Shown piece by piece: positions 1 through 7,626 of a stretch of 12,076 bases of DNA. The position numbers and the translations under genes were made by a program. Each line of letters opens with the position of its first letter. Within the stretch, counting starts at the first letter, position 1. Under the pieces are notes generated by a model. It worked only from the letters and a program-made list of their open reading frames with translations. It was not told where the DNA came from and searched no databases. The DNA lies in the NCBI GenBank assembly GCA_023227645.1, contig JALNVJ010000030.1, positions 1-12,076 of the forward strand, given 5' to 3'. The stretch comes from Bacteroidales bacterium. Its GTDB lineage: Bacteria; Bacteroidota; Bacteroidia; Bacteroidales; P3.

Positions 1-214
1 GCAGAAAATTCTTATCAATTAGATCTTCATATAAATCAATTTTATTTTGAATTTCTTCTCCAAGAAAAAACTTTTTTTCTCTACCATCTTGAGAGTAAGA
101 ATTTAAAGAGAGGAATGAAAAGGCTAATGTGAAAAATAGAAATAAAGAGAATGTTTTTATTCTATTTATCCAGCTTATTCCTATTTTTTTAAAGCAATTC
201 TCATTATAAAACAT
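1..214 (-). CDS. Exported protein of unknown function, N-terminal part only (cut by left edge)
   Basis: Only the first 71 codons lie in the window; the gene continues past the left edge. The frame is open from an ATG at 214-212, which lies inside the end of yicC (11-base overlap), and I see no other in-frame start before the hydrophobic segment. The protein begins MFYNENCFKK and has a basic region at about residues 9-20. A hydrophobic core at about residues 21-40 (FSLFLFFTLAFSFLSLNSYS) follows, then Gln-Asp, which looks like a signal peptide cleaved before Gln in Bacteroidota style. The n-region of about 20 residues is rather long. The visible mature part is charged and helix-prone (GEEIQNKIDLYEDLIDKNFL), with no recognised domain. 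The overlap suggests co-transcription and coupled translation with yicC. Reading frame and export are fairly well supported; the function is unknown. Confidence 0.6.
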   Translation of the reverse strand, partial: MFYNENCFKKIGISWINRIKTFSLFLFFTLAFSFLSLNSYSQDGREKKFFLGEEIQNKIDLYEDLIDKNFL

Positions 215-1073
215 TTAATATCTGTTCTTTTATTTTTTCAAGTTCATCCTTCATCTCCACAACAAGTTTTTGCATATTTGCTTCTTGAGATTTTGAACCA
301 AGTGTGTTTATTTCTCTTCCAATTTCTTGTGCAATAAAACCTAGTTTTTTGCCTTCTGACTTAGGGGTATTCATAGTGTTAATGAAATAATCGAGATGTT
401 GTTCTAATCTAATTTTTTCTTCAGTTATATCTAACTTCTCAATATAATAGATTATTTCTTGTTCAAAACGGTTTTTATCTATCGACTCACAATTTAATTC
501 GTTGAGCCTTGATAGTATTCTTTCTCTTATTTGTGATGTTCTTTCTTTTTCAAACTTATCAATCAAAAGAAGCTTCTTGCCAATAATATTTATTCTAAGA
601 AGAAGATCTTTTTCTAAAGTGTTTCCTTCACTAGTTCTATATTCGTCAGTTTTTTTAAGTGCTTCGTTTAATAAGTTTGTTATGATATTTATTTCTTCTT
701 CTGTCGGCTCATAGTTCCCATAATGATTAATTTCAGGAATTTGTAAAACGTATCGGAAAATATCATCCTTCGATGCGTTTACTTTTTGTGCCAATTCTTC
801 AATTTGCTTGTAATAGCTTATAAAAAGATTAGAGTTGATATTGACATTTGGACATTCCCCAGTATATTCTACGCTTAAATAACAATCTATTTTCCCTCTT
901 TCTAAGAAATTTGAGATCTGATTTCTTAGGATAATTTCTTTACTCCTATAAAGGCAAGGTGTTTTAAGATTAATATCTGTTTGCTTGCTGTTAAGGGTTT
1001 TAATTTCAATAGTTAAGGTCTTGTTATTGTAATTTGTTGAGGCCTTACCATAACCAGTCATAGATTTAATCAT
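204..1073 (-). CDS. yicC: YicC/YloC family endoribonuclease
   Basis: The 289-residue protein matches the YicC/YloC family in length (E. coli YicC is about 287) and at both ends. The N-terminus MIKSMTGYGKA is the family signature, with Tyr where Phe is common. The C-terminal DUF1732 part (about residues 205-289) ends with FIAQEIGREINTLGSKSQEA at residues 246-265 and a coiled-coil-like tail. Members are cytoplasmic, and E. coli YicC has been described as an RNase that acts on the small RNA RyhB, so a role in RNA turnover is the best guess here. The ATG at 1073 is preceded by a gap to the divergent peptidase gene, with a possible -7 box at 1153-1160. The stop overlaps the start of the next minus-strand gene. 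In many Bacteroidota yicC is followed by gmk; that is not the case here. Family assignment is firm; the substrate is unknown. Confidence 0.95.
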   Translation of the reverse strand: MIKSMTGYGKASTNYNNKTLTIEIKTLNSKQTDINLKTPCLYRSKEIILRNQISNFLERGKIDCYLSVEYTGECPNVNINSNLFISYYKQIEELAQKVNASKDDIFRYVLQIPEINHYGNYEPTEEEINIITNLLNEALKKTDEYRTSEGNTLEKDLLLRINIIGKKLLLIDKFEKERTSQIRERILSRLNELNCESIDKNRFEQEIIYYIEKLDITEEKIRLEQHLDYFINTMNTPKSEGKKLGFIAQEIGREINTLGSKSQEANMQKLVVEMKDELEKIKEQILNVL

Positions 1074-1152
1074 ACTCTTTGTATTAGTTCAAAATTATTT
1101 TAGTTTTCATGTATTATCATAAAGATATTTCAAAATACGTGAAACTAGCTCA

Positions 1153-1160
1153 CAAAGATA
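1153..1160 (-). promoter_or_regulatory. Candidate promoter -7 box for yicC (TATCTTTG)
   Basis: On the minus strand the sequence TATCTTTG fits the Bacteroidota -7 consensus TAnnTTTG. It lies about 80 bases before the yicC ATG, giving a predicted leader of about 70 bases. I see no TTG at the expected -33 distance. In DNA this AT-rich an 8-mer of this type arises often by chance, so the call is tentative. Confidence 0.35.
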
Positions 1161-1235
1161 CATAAAAACCCTAATTTTACGTTATGATTTATGTTTTTAT
1201 TTACAATAGATAACAAATTACAAGTGAAAAATGAC

Positions 1236-1243
1236 TAATTTTG
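1236..1243 (+). promoter_or_regulatory. Candidate promoter -7 box for the peptidase-PASTA-T9SS-RluD unit (TAATTTTG)
   Basis: TAATTTTG fits TAnnTTTG and lies 100 bases before the ATG at 1344, predicting a leader of about 90 bases. No clear -33 TTG is present. The rest of the 1074-1343 gap is AT-rich, with short weak inverted repeats (for example GTTATA at 1279-1284 and TATAAC at 1301-1306) and no tRNA, small ORF or strong terminator that I can support. Confidence 0.3.
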
Positions 1244-1343
1244 TCGTTTAGTTGTTGCAATAAAAACGAGAACTATTAGTTATATAAGTAATTTATACAC
1301 TATAACAAACATAGAATAGTATTCAACAAAAAATACAAAGAAA

Positions 1344-2054
1344 ATGGAACTAGAAACCTCAATGATGAGCGGTACAATGATTTATTGGGTATTCTTTATC
1401 GGAATAGCTATTGTTAGTTGGCTTGTTAGTGCAAGCCTTAAAAAGAAATTTGCAGAGTATTCAAAGATACCAACAGAAAAAGGACTAACAGGTAAAGATG
1501 TTGCTGAAAAGATGCTTCACGATCAAGATATTTATGATGTTAAAGTAGAATGTGTTGAAGGACAACTAACCGATCATTATAACCCTCAAACCAAAATTGT
1601 GAACTTAAGTAAGGCTGTTTATTATGGAGCAAATGTTGCAGCTGCAGCAGTTGCAGCTCATGAATGCGGGCATGCAGTTCAGCACAGTACAGCTTATTCA
1701 TGGTTAATGATGCGTTCACGACTTGTTCCTGTGGTTAGCTTTGCCTCAAAATGGGTAATGTGGTTGCTTCTTGGAGGAATGTTTATGGTAAACACTTTTC
1801 CTCAATTGCTTTTGGCAGGAATTGTATTATTTGGACTTACAACCCTCTTTAGTTTTGTAACACTTCCAGTTGAAATTAATGCATCACAAAGAGCATTAGT
1901 TTGGTTAGAAGATCATGCAGTTACTTCTGATTATTCACATCCAAAAGCAAAAGATGCATTAAGGTCTGCTGCTTATACATATATTGTTGCTGCCCTTTCA
2001 TCCCTTGCAACCCTACTTTACTATGTTGCGATTTATTTGGGACGTAGAGATTAA
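1344..2054 (+). CDS. Zinc metallopeptidase, YugP type (PF04298), integral membrane
   Basis: This 236-residue protein matches the YugP/Zn_peptidase_2 family along its whole length. It has a first membrane segment at about residues 12-32. The family blocks YSKIPTEKGLTGKDVAEKML and LTDHYNPQTKIVNLSKAVYY follow. The zinc motif HECGH is at residues 106-110, with His106 and His110 as ligands and Glu107 as catalytic base. Further membrane segments lie at about 130-149, 154-173 and 212-232. Glu177, in the conserved stretch LPVEINASQRA, is a likely third zinc ligand; this is inferred by analogy with other gluzincins. Substrates are unknown for the family; a role in membrane protein quality control is often supposed but not shown here. 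The gene is first of a four-gene plus-strand unit, 17 bases before the PASTA gene. Starts at Met7 or Met8 cannot be excluded, but the ATG at 1344 gives the usual length. Confidence 0.93.
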   Translation: MELETSMMSGTMIYWVFFIGIAIVSWLVSASLKKKFAEYSKIPTEKGLTGKDVAEKMLHDQDIYDVKVECVEGQLTDHYNPQTKIVNLSKAVYYGANVAAAAVAAHECGHAVQHSTAYSWLMMRSRLVPVVSFASKWVMWLLLGGMFMVNTFPQLLLAGIVLFGLTTLFSFVTLPVEINASQRALVWLEDHAVTSDYSHPKAKDALRSAAYTYIVAALSSLATLLYYVAIYLGRRD

Positions 2055-2071
2055 TTAAATAATAAACCTAA

Positions 2072-2920
2072 ATGTCATTAATTGAATTTATAAAGAGTAA
2101 AGTTTTTTGGAAGAACATTGGGCTAATAAGTATAGTTTTTATTTCAATACTTATTGTTGCTTTTATTGGATTGAACTTCTACACTCGTCATGGTAAAGAA
2201 TACCAAATGCCAAAAATAGAAGGATATTTTGTTGATGAGATAGATGAGATAGAGGGTTTGAAAAATGTTGAACTAATTGTAATGGATTCAATTTATACCC
2301 CAGGGGAGCATGAAGGTAAAATCATATCTCAAGATCCTAAAGAAGGTGCAATGATAAAGAAAGGCAGAAAAGTTTATGTTATAGTAACTTCCTCAAAAGG
2401 AGAAAATATTCCTATGCCAAATTGTAAAGATCAAAGTGTTCGTTCTGCTGTTAATCAATTAACAAATGTTGGATTACGGATAGGTAAATTTATTTTCAAT
2501 ATTGGAGATTTTAATAATGTTGTTGTTGGTCAAAGATATAAAGATAGTTCAATTCAGGGAGGAACAGATATACAAAGAGGTGAGGAAATTGATTTGGTTG
2601 TTGAAATGAATCAAGAAAGATACACAACAGATATGCCAAACATTATTGGACTTACAGAACCAGAGGCCGAAAAGAAACTTTGGGAAGCATCCTTAAATGT
2701 TGGAAACAAAGAATATGAAGGGAAGAAGGACATTACTCACTCTAGAGTTGTTTCTTTTTCTCCAAACAATAGCAGTATAACAAAAGGGACTACAATAAGT
2801 ATTAAGTTTATGAATGATACTAAACCAAGCTATCATGATAGAGTAAGATCGTTTAGGATGGTTGAACCAGTTGTTATGGAAGAATCTGCGACAAATCAAA
2901 TAATAGATGAATTTGAATAA
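2072..2920 (+). CDS. Membrane-anchored protein with three PASTA domains
   Basis: This 282-residue protein has a short cytoplasmic N-terminus and one membrane segment at about residues 15-36. Three PASTA repeats follow in the periplasm at about residues 43-107, 111-179 and 186-247. Typical repeat features are MPKIEG, MPNCKDQS and MPNIIGLTEPEAEKKL at the starts, and SQDPKEGAMIKKGRKVYVIV, GTDIQRGEEIDLVV and ITKGTTISIKF at the ends. The remaining tail (248-282) is polar and acidic at its end. In other phyla PASTA domains bind peptidoglycan fragments or beta-lactams on Ser/Thr kinases and penicillin-binding proteins. Here there is no kinase or transpeptidase domain, so it may be a cell-wall sensing or scaffold protein. 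PASTA genes next to an RluD gene are common in Bacteroidota. The gene starts 17 bases after the peptidase gene, and its last 14 bases overlap the next gene. Confidence 0.88.
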   Translation: MSLIEFIKSKVFWKNIGLISIVFISILIVAFIGLNFYTRHGKEYQMPKIEGYFVDEIDEIEGLKNVELIVMDSIYTPGEHEGKIISQDPKEGAMIKKGRKVYVIVTSSKGENIPMPNCKDQSVRSAVNQLTNVGLRIGKFIFNIGDFNNVVVGQRYKDSSIQGGTDIQRGEEIDLVVEMNQERYTTDMPNIIGLTEPEAEKKLWEASLNVGNKEYEGKKDITHSRVVSFSPNNSSITKGTTISIKFMNDTKPSYHDRVRSFRMVEPVVMEESATNQIIDEFE

Positions 2921-4853
2921 AATTATAAAATATTGGTTCTTATTAATTATTCTATTTGTTCTTATACCTTTTAAGGGACAAAGTCAGTTTAAATTGACCG
3001 ATGCTTCTAAACAAAACAATCAAATAATTAATAATAAATCGAAAGCTATTAATAGGATATCATTACCCTTTATTGATGACTTTTCAAATTATTTAGATAT
3101 TCCAAATCCAAATTTATGGGACAATAATGGGGCTTGGGTAAATTTCGATTTCCCTTTCTTGCCTCCTACTATTGGAGTACTAACGTTTGACGCCCTAAAT
3201 TCCGAAGGATATCTTTATCCTATGGCTAATACTACAGGTTTTTCTGCTGATACTGTTTCGTCTTGTTTTATTCGTTTAGACTCAACAATAGTTCCAAATA
3301 AAATACCACTAACTCCTAAGGATAGCATTTATTTTAGTTTTTATGTTCAGCCAGGAGGTGGTTATGGTCCTATTTGGGAGAATATTGGTTCTTCTCCTTC
3401 AAAAAAAGACTCTTTAATCCTTCAGTTTTATTCATTACATGACAATTCATGGAACTCAGTTTGGGAAACTCAAGGGTTAAGTATTGATAGCATTTATTCA
3501 AAAGATAGTGTTTATTGGTTATATGTAAATATTCCGATAATAGAGTCTAAATATTTCAATGATAGCTTCCGTTTTCGTTTTCTTAACTTTGCTTCTTTAG
3601 ATAACAATCCTTCATATTCTTATGTGAGTAATTGCGACCAATGGCATATTGATTATGTGTATTTGAATAAGGATAGGAAGTTTGACGAGAAAGCAACAAG
3701 AGACATAGCCTTTGTTAATCCTGCATATTCATTTCTAAAAGATTGTCAAGCTATGCCTGCTATTCAGTTTTTGGCTAGTGATATGGCAGATACTCTGGGC
3801 ATAACAATAGTTAACCTTGCCGACACTGCTTTAAACTCAATTTATAAATACGATGTAAGAAATTCTAATAATATTATTGTTAATTCTTATAATGGTGGAT
3901 TTGAAAACATATATCCATATATCAAAACAAAGGAATTCCAAACATCTCCAAGCCATGCAGCACCTCCTATTAATTTTACTTATGAGTTTGATAATAATAC
4001 TTGGACTTTCTTCGATATAACTCATACTGTTAAGCCAGGTGTTGGGCAAGACAATAACTCTTTAAATGACACAATACATTTCCGTCAAATATTCGAAAAC
4101 TATTTTGCTTATGATGATGGGACTGCTGAAAATGGATTTGGAATAGAGCCAATAAAGAATTCTAATTTGGCTGTAGGCTTTGATTTAAATGTAGAAGATA
4201 CTCTTATGGCAGTTGATATTTATTTTAACTCTACCTACCAAGACGCAAATCAAAAACCATTCTATATATGTGTTTGGAATAGTTTGGATGGAAAGCCACT
4301 AGATAGTATATATCATTCATACGCATATCTTACTCCGTCAACACAGGGTTTAAATCAATTTACCAGATATTATTTAGAAAGACCAGTAATACTATCACAA
4401 GGATTATCTTTTATATCCATTCAAACCAAGTATAACGACTATCTCAACGTTGGATTTGATAGAAATACAGATGCTTCCACCAAAATATTTGGCAACTGGG
4501 CAAATTCTTGGGAACAAAACACTCTCTTTAAAGGTTCACTAATGCTAAGACCATATTTTGGATACAAATCAATGATTGGGCTTCCAGTAATTGAAAAATC
4601 AGAAATCAGCCTAAGCATATACCCAAACCCAACCAATTCAATTTTAAATATTAACTTATCAGAAAATGGAAATGAGTTTCCTAATTCCAATTATGAGCTA
4701 AGAATAGCAAATATGATGGGAAAGGAAGTCTATAATTCATCCTATAAAAATCAAATAAACGTCTCCAACCTATCTAGTGGAGTATATATATTTTATCTTA
4801 TTAATAAAGAAACAAATCAAACCATAAAACAAAAACTAATTATTCAAAAATGA
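2907..4853 (+). CDS. Secreted protein with T9SS type A C-terminal sorting domain
   Basis: This 648-residue protein has a signal peptide at about residues 1-26 (KIIKYWFLLIILFVLIPF, then GQS-Q). The C-terminal sorting domain spans about residues 567-648, with SIYPNPT around residues 570-576, then a MMGKEVYN-type block, VSNLSSGVYIFYL and a Lys-rich end (QKLIIQK). This is the usual type A form that directs cargo across the outer membrane through the type IX system. Between them lie beta-rich regions: a jelly-roll-like first part (about 53-255, starting LPFIDDFSNY and including QWHIDYVYL) and a second unit at about 397-548 starting NYFAYDDGTAENGFG. I see no catalytic motif; adhesion or cell-surface structure is only a guess. 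The ATG lies within the PASTA gene (14-base overlap), and the stop overlaps the RluD start (ATGA). Secretion route is well supported; function is unknown. Confidence 0.9.
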   Translation: MNLNKIIKYWFLLIILFVLIPFKGQSQFKLTDASKQNNQIINNKSKAINRISLPFIDDFSNYLDIPNPNLWDNNGAWVNFDFPFLPPTIGVLTFDALNSEGYLYPMANTTGFSADTVSSCFIRLDSTIVPNKIPLTPKDSIYFSFYVQPGGGYGPIWENIGSSPSKKDSLILQFYSLHDNSWNSVWETQGLSIDSIYSKDSVYWLYVNIPIIESKYFNDSFRFRFLNFASLDNNPSYSYVSNCDQWHIDYVYLNKDRKFDEKATRDIAFVNPAYSFLKDCQAMPAIQFLASDMADTLGITIVNLADTALNSIYKYDVRNSNNIIVNSYNGGFENIYPYIKTKEFQTSPSHAAPPINFTYEFDNNTWTFFDITHTVKPGVGQDNNSLNDTIHFRQIFENYFAYDDGTAENGFGIEPIKNSNLAVGFDLNVEDTLMAVDIYFNSTYQDANQKPFYICVWNSLDGKPLDSIYHSYAYLTPSTQGLNQFTRYYLERPVILSQGLSFISIQTKYNDYLNVGFDRNTDASTKIFGNWANSWEQNTLFKGSLMLRPYFGYKSMIGLPVIEKSEISLSIYPNPTNSILNINLSENGNEFPNSNYELRIANMMGKEVYNSSYKNQINVSNLSSGVYIFYLINKETNQTIKQKLIIQK

Positions 4854-5956
4854 TAGAGGAAGAAAAAGACATAGAACAAGGAGAAGAGATTGAATTATTT
4901 GAAAATTATCGTATAGAAGTAGATAAAGGACAAAGTCTTTTGAGAATAGATAAGTTTTTGATGGATAGGATTGAACAAACGTCAAGAAATAAAATTCAAC
5001 AAGCAGCAAATGCAGATTGCATAAAGGTTAATAATAAAATAGTAAAATCTAATTACAGAGTACATCCTGGTGATATAATACAAATATTTTTAACAACAGC
5101 ACCACGTGAAATAGAAATCATCCCACAAGATATTCCTATAAATATCTTTTATGAGGATGATGATCTATTAATTGTCAACAAAGATCCTGAGATGGTTGTA
5201 CATCCAGGTTATGGAAATTACACAGGAACATTATTAAATGCTCTAACTTTTCACTTGCAAAAGCAAAAAGACAAAGACGGAAATCCACTCAGACCTCTAA
5301 TGGTTCACCGAATAGATAAGAATACTACCGGCTTATTATTAATAGCTAAGAATGAAATATCACAAACTTTTTTAGCAAAACAGTTCTATGACCACGACGT
5401 AGATAGGACATATACAGCTTTTGTTTGGGGAGATTTTGATAAGATGGAAGGAACTATAGAGGGAAATATTGGGCGTTCCCTTAAAGACAGGAGGGTAATG
5501 CAGGTATTTCCAGAAGGAGATTATGGCAAACATGCGATAACTCATTGGAAAGTTCTGTTCCGTTTTGGATATGTAACTATGATAGAATGTAAGCTCGAAA
5601 CAGGAAGAACCCATCAAATTAGAGCCCATATGAAATATATAGGACATCCTCTTTTTAATGATGATACCTACGGAGGCGACAAGATAATCAAAGGAACCAC
5701 CTTTACTAAGTACAAACAGTTTGTCCAAAATTGTTTTAAAATACTCCCACGTCAAGCTCTTCATGCAACCACACTTGGTTTTGTGCACCCTTTTTCAAGA
5801 GAACGTGTATTCTTCCAAAGCAAATTGCCAGAAGATATGGTGCTTTTAAGAGAGAAATGGGATGCATATATAAGCTATAATCGCCCACCTGAAGAGGAAG
5901 AAACTTCAAAAGATATAATAAATGAATCCAAACATGAAGTCTCTAACCTAAGATAA
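4850..5956 (+). CDS. rluD: RluA-family 23S rRNA pseudouridine synthase (RluD-like)
   Basis: This 368-residue cytoplasmic enzyme has an acidic N-terminal extension (1-20). An S4 RNA-binding domain follows at about residues 29-86 (RIDKFLMDRI, then IKVNNKIVKSNYRVHPGD). The RluA-type catalytic domain runs from about 95 to 330. The catalytic aspartate is Asp156 in HRIDKNTTGLLLIAKN. The conserved ETGRTHQIRAHMKYIGHPL block follows from about residue 250. RluD in E. coli converts uridines 1911, 1915 and 1917 of 23S rRNA helix 69 to pseudouridine. An N-terminal S4 domain is shared by RluD and RluC, so the exact target is inferred. The ATG shares ATGA with the T9SS gene stop, indicating coupled translation. 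A C-terminal acidic tail (EEEETSKDII and beyond) lies outside the catalytic core. It is the last gene of its unit, followed by a strong hairpin at 5994-6045. Confidence 0.93.
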   Translation: MIEEEKDIEQGEEIELFENYRIEVDKGQSLLRIDKFLMDRIEQTSRNKIQQAANADCIKVNNKIVKSNYRVHPGDIIQIFLTTAPREIEIIPQDIPINIFYEDDDLLIVNKDPEMVVHPGYGNYTGTLLNALTFHLQKQKDKDGNPLRPLMVHRIDKNTTGLLLIAKNEISQTFLAKQFYDHDVDRTYTAFVWGDFDKMEGTIEGNIGRSLKDRRVMQVFPEGDYGKHAITHWKVLFRFGYVTMIECKLETGRTHQIRAHMKYIGHPLFNDDTYGGDKIIKGTTFTKYKQFVQNCFKILPRQALHATTLGFVHPFSRERVFFQSKLPEDMVLLREKWDAYISYNRPPEEEETSKDIINESKHEVSNLR

Positions 5957-5993
5957 TAACTTAGAATTCAGTATAAGTTTCAAGGTTTTATTT

Positions 5994-6045
5994 AAAAATC
6001 CTAGATCATTGTTTTAATTTCTTAGAACAATTATCTAGGATTTTT
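5994..6045. terminator. Bidirectional Rho-independent terminator between convergent genes
   Basis: A perfect 13-base inverted repeat, AAAAATCCTAGAT (5994-6006) and ATCTAGGATTTTT (6033-6045), encloses a second inverted repeat ATTGTT/AACAAT extended by TAA/TTA, with one C/T mismatch and one U-G pair. The whole 52 bases can therefore fold into one long hairpin with a short UUUC loop. The plus transcript ends in TTTTTCTTT and the minus transcript in a run of T followed by AAATAAAA. It lies 37 bases after the RluD stop and 30 bases after the propeller gene stop, so it can serve both. Confidence 0.9.
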
Positions 6046-6075
6046 CTTTAACTATTCAAGGAATTTTGAGATAAT

Positions 6076-7626
6076 TTATTGAAAATCTATTGCAAAGAAG
6101 CTGTTTTCTTTAGTAGCAAATAGCTTATCTCTTATGATAATAGGATTATTTAGATATGGAATCTCCAATATTATACGATTAGAGCTGCTAATTACTGTTA
6201 GAATACTATCACTTACTAAGATCTCATCTCCTTTATTTGCTGTTGAAGAACTAAAGAAAATATCATTATAAGAGCTGATTTCTCTGGTTGTAAAATCTCT
6301 ATTTAAACTCAGAACATAGCCATAAGAGGTATAGATATTATAATTTCTTGGGTAAATATCAAGTATCTTACTGTAATTCCCTGATTTTTTAATATAAATA
6401 TCGTCCTTAATAAATGAGATTATCTCCCCATATTCACTATTTTTCACCTTTCTTTCACTAAGAAAACTTCCATTATTTAATTGATATCTTCCAATACTTT
6501 CTTTGAAAACAAGGATAATCTCTCTCCCTTCGAGCTTATAATCAAGAATTCTCTCATTTTTCTTAGTCTTTTCCTTAAAGATATTATAATAAATAGGCTC
6601 TCCTGTAATGGCATTAAAAGCAGCCAAGAATGGAATACCATAATCAATAATCTCTCCATCCTTAAAAGCATACCCATTATTTATCATATATAATATACTA
6701 TCTTTTTTAAATAGAGTTGAATGACTAACCTTTAGTTTTTCAAATTGCTGATTCCAGATGATTTTTCCAGTCTTATCTAACTTATATAGTTTGTCTTTTG
6801 AGGCATAAAAATAATAAGAACTATCAGCAAGTATATCAGATTGCAGGTAGTTTATCTCTTCTGGAGCTTCAATATCGATATCATATGAGCCAGTTAATAT
6901 GGCAAGTGTTAGGCTAAGTGTTCCTGTTAGGATTGTTTTACCATATTTTTTATCAATAGTCTTGGCCTTAAACTCTATTGTCTTACCGTTATTGATATTG
7001 ATTAAATAGAAGGCGTCGGAATAAATTGCTAATATAGAATCGTTTATAAGATGAATATTATCCCAACCATTCTCTCTATCTATATCCCTTTCCCATAATA
7101 TCTTACCCGAACTTATATCAATTGCCTCCACAATATTTGAACTTGTTGGAAGATTAGTCTTATAAGCGAGTGCAATTTTCTTATTTTTCTCAATATAGTA
7201 GAGTGAATTATCTAAGGATAATGATGTTTCACCAGTCTTAGTTGAAATAAAATTTATCTTATTTTGGGTGCAATGGAGAAGGGAGTTATTGTAAAAATAG
7301 AGGTTATCTATTGAATAATCAAATGGTTTCTCCCAAAGAACAGAGTCCAAACTTAGGTCTAATGCTAAAAAATAACCATCGTTTTTAAGGGTAATACTGT
7401 CTTTTTCCATATTACGCAATTGAATTATCGCATAATTTCTTATTGAATCAATATAGAAATTCTCAACCTTTGGAATAAAACTATAGTCTTTTGTTATTAT
7501 ATCTTTATTATTAATCTTATTTATTCCTATAGTCTTTTCACTAATATTAACCCTTGATACCTGTCCATAAGCTACAGATATTGATAGAGAAATAAGGAGA
7601 AATAATAATAAAACAGACCTATTCAC
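6076..7626 (-). CDS. Exported PQQ-type beta-propeller protein
   Basis: This 516-residue protein has a signal peptide at about residues 1-21 (SVLLLFLLISLSISVAYG, then Gln). The body is built of repeats that look like propeller blades of the PQQ/WD40-like type, with pattern [TS]GxxxW: ALDLSLDSVLWEKPF (near 87-101), SSGKILWERDI (near 172-182), KTGKIIWNQQF (near 283-293) and ITGEPIYYNIF (near 337-347). Such propellers often act as scaffolds (as in BamB); residues for PQQ binding or a dehydrogenase active site are not evident. A hydrophobic stretch, TILTGTLSLTLAILTG, at about residues 230-245 interrupts the propeller. The start is GTG at 7626-7624, since an in-frame stop lies just upstream and the signal peptide begins directly after it. 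It overlaps the TM2 gene by 8 bases, so the two are probably co-translated. The fold is well supported; the role is unknown. Confidence 0.82.
   Translation of the reverse strand: MNRSVLLLFLLISLSISVAYGQVSRVNISEKTIGINKINNKDIITKDYSFIPKVENFYIDSIRNYAIIQLRNMEKDSITLKNDGYFLALDLSLDSVLWEKPFDYSIDNLYFYNNSLLHCTQNKINFISTKTGETSLSLDNSLYYIEKNKKIALAYKTNLPTSSNIVEAIDISSGKILWERDIDRENGWDNIHLINDSILAIYSDAFYLININNGKTIEFKAKTIDKKYGKTILTGTLSLTLAILTGSYDIDIEAPEEINYLQSDILADSSYYFYASKDKLYKLDKTGKIIWNQQFEKLKVSHSTLFKKDSILYMINNGYAFKDGEIIDYGIPFLAAFNAITGEPIYYNIFKEKTKKNERILDYKLEGREIILVFKESIGRYQLNNGSFLSERKVKNSEYGEIISFIKDDIYIKKSGNYSKILDIYPRNYNIYTSYGYVLSLNRDFTTREISSYNDIFFSSSTANKGDEILVSDSILTVISSSNRIILEIPYLNNPIIIRDKLFATKENSFFAIDFQ

Noticed and set aside
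502..714. 70-codon plus-strand frame inside yicC
   Set aside because: Hydrophobic, Ser-rich translation of the antisense strand of a helical, charged protein; a shadow. Similar short frames inside the PASTA, T9SS, propeller, YhcC-type and rlmN genes were rejected for the same reason.
1074..1343. Small RNA or regulatory hairpins in the yicC-peptidase gap
   Set aside because: Short inverted repeats such as GTTATA/TATAAC and ATCATAA/TTATGAT are weak and expected in DNA this rich in A and T; no terminator-like stem follows.
5372..5788. 138-codon open frame on the minus strand inside the RluD gene
   Set aside because: It lies wholly opposite a well-conserved catalytic region, has no recognisable domain or promoter, and its Cys/Phe-rich composition is that of an antisense shadow.
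6076..7626. PQQ-dependent alcohol or sugar dehydrogenase
   Set aside because: The blades have the propeller pattern, but no catalytic Asp/metal site or Cys-Cys ring typical of quinoprotein dehydrogenases is visible.
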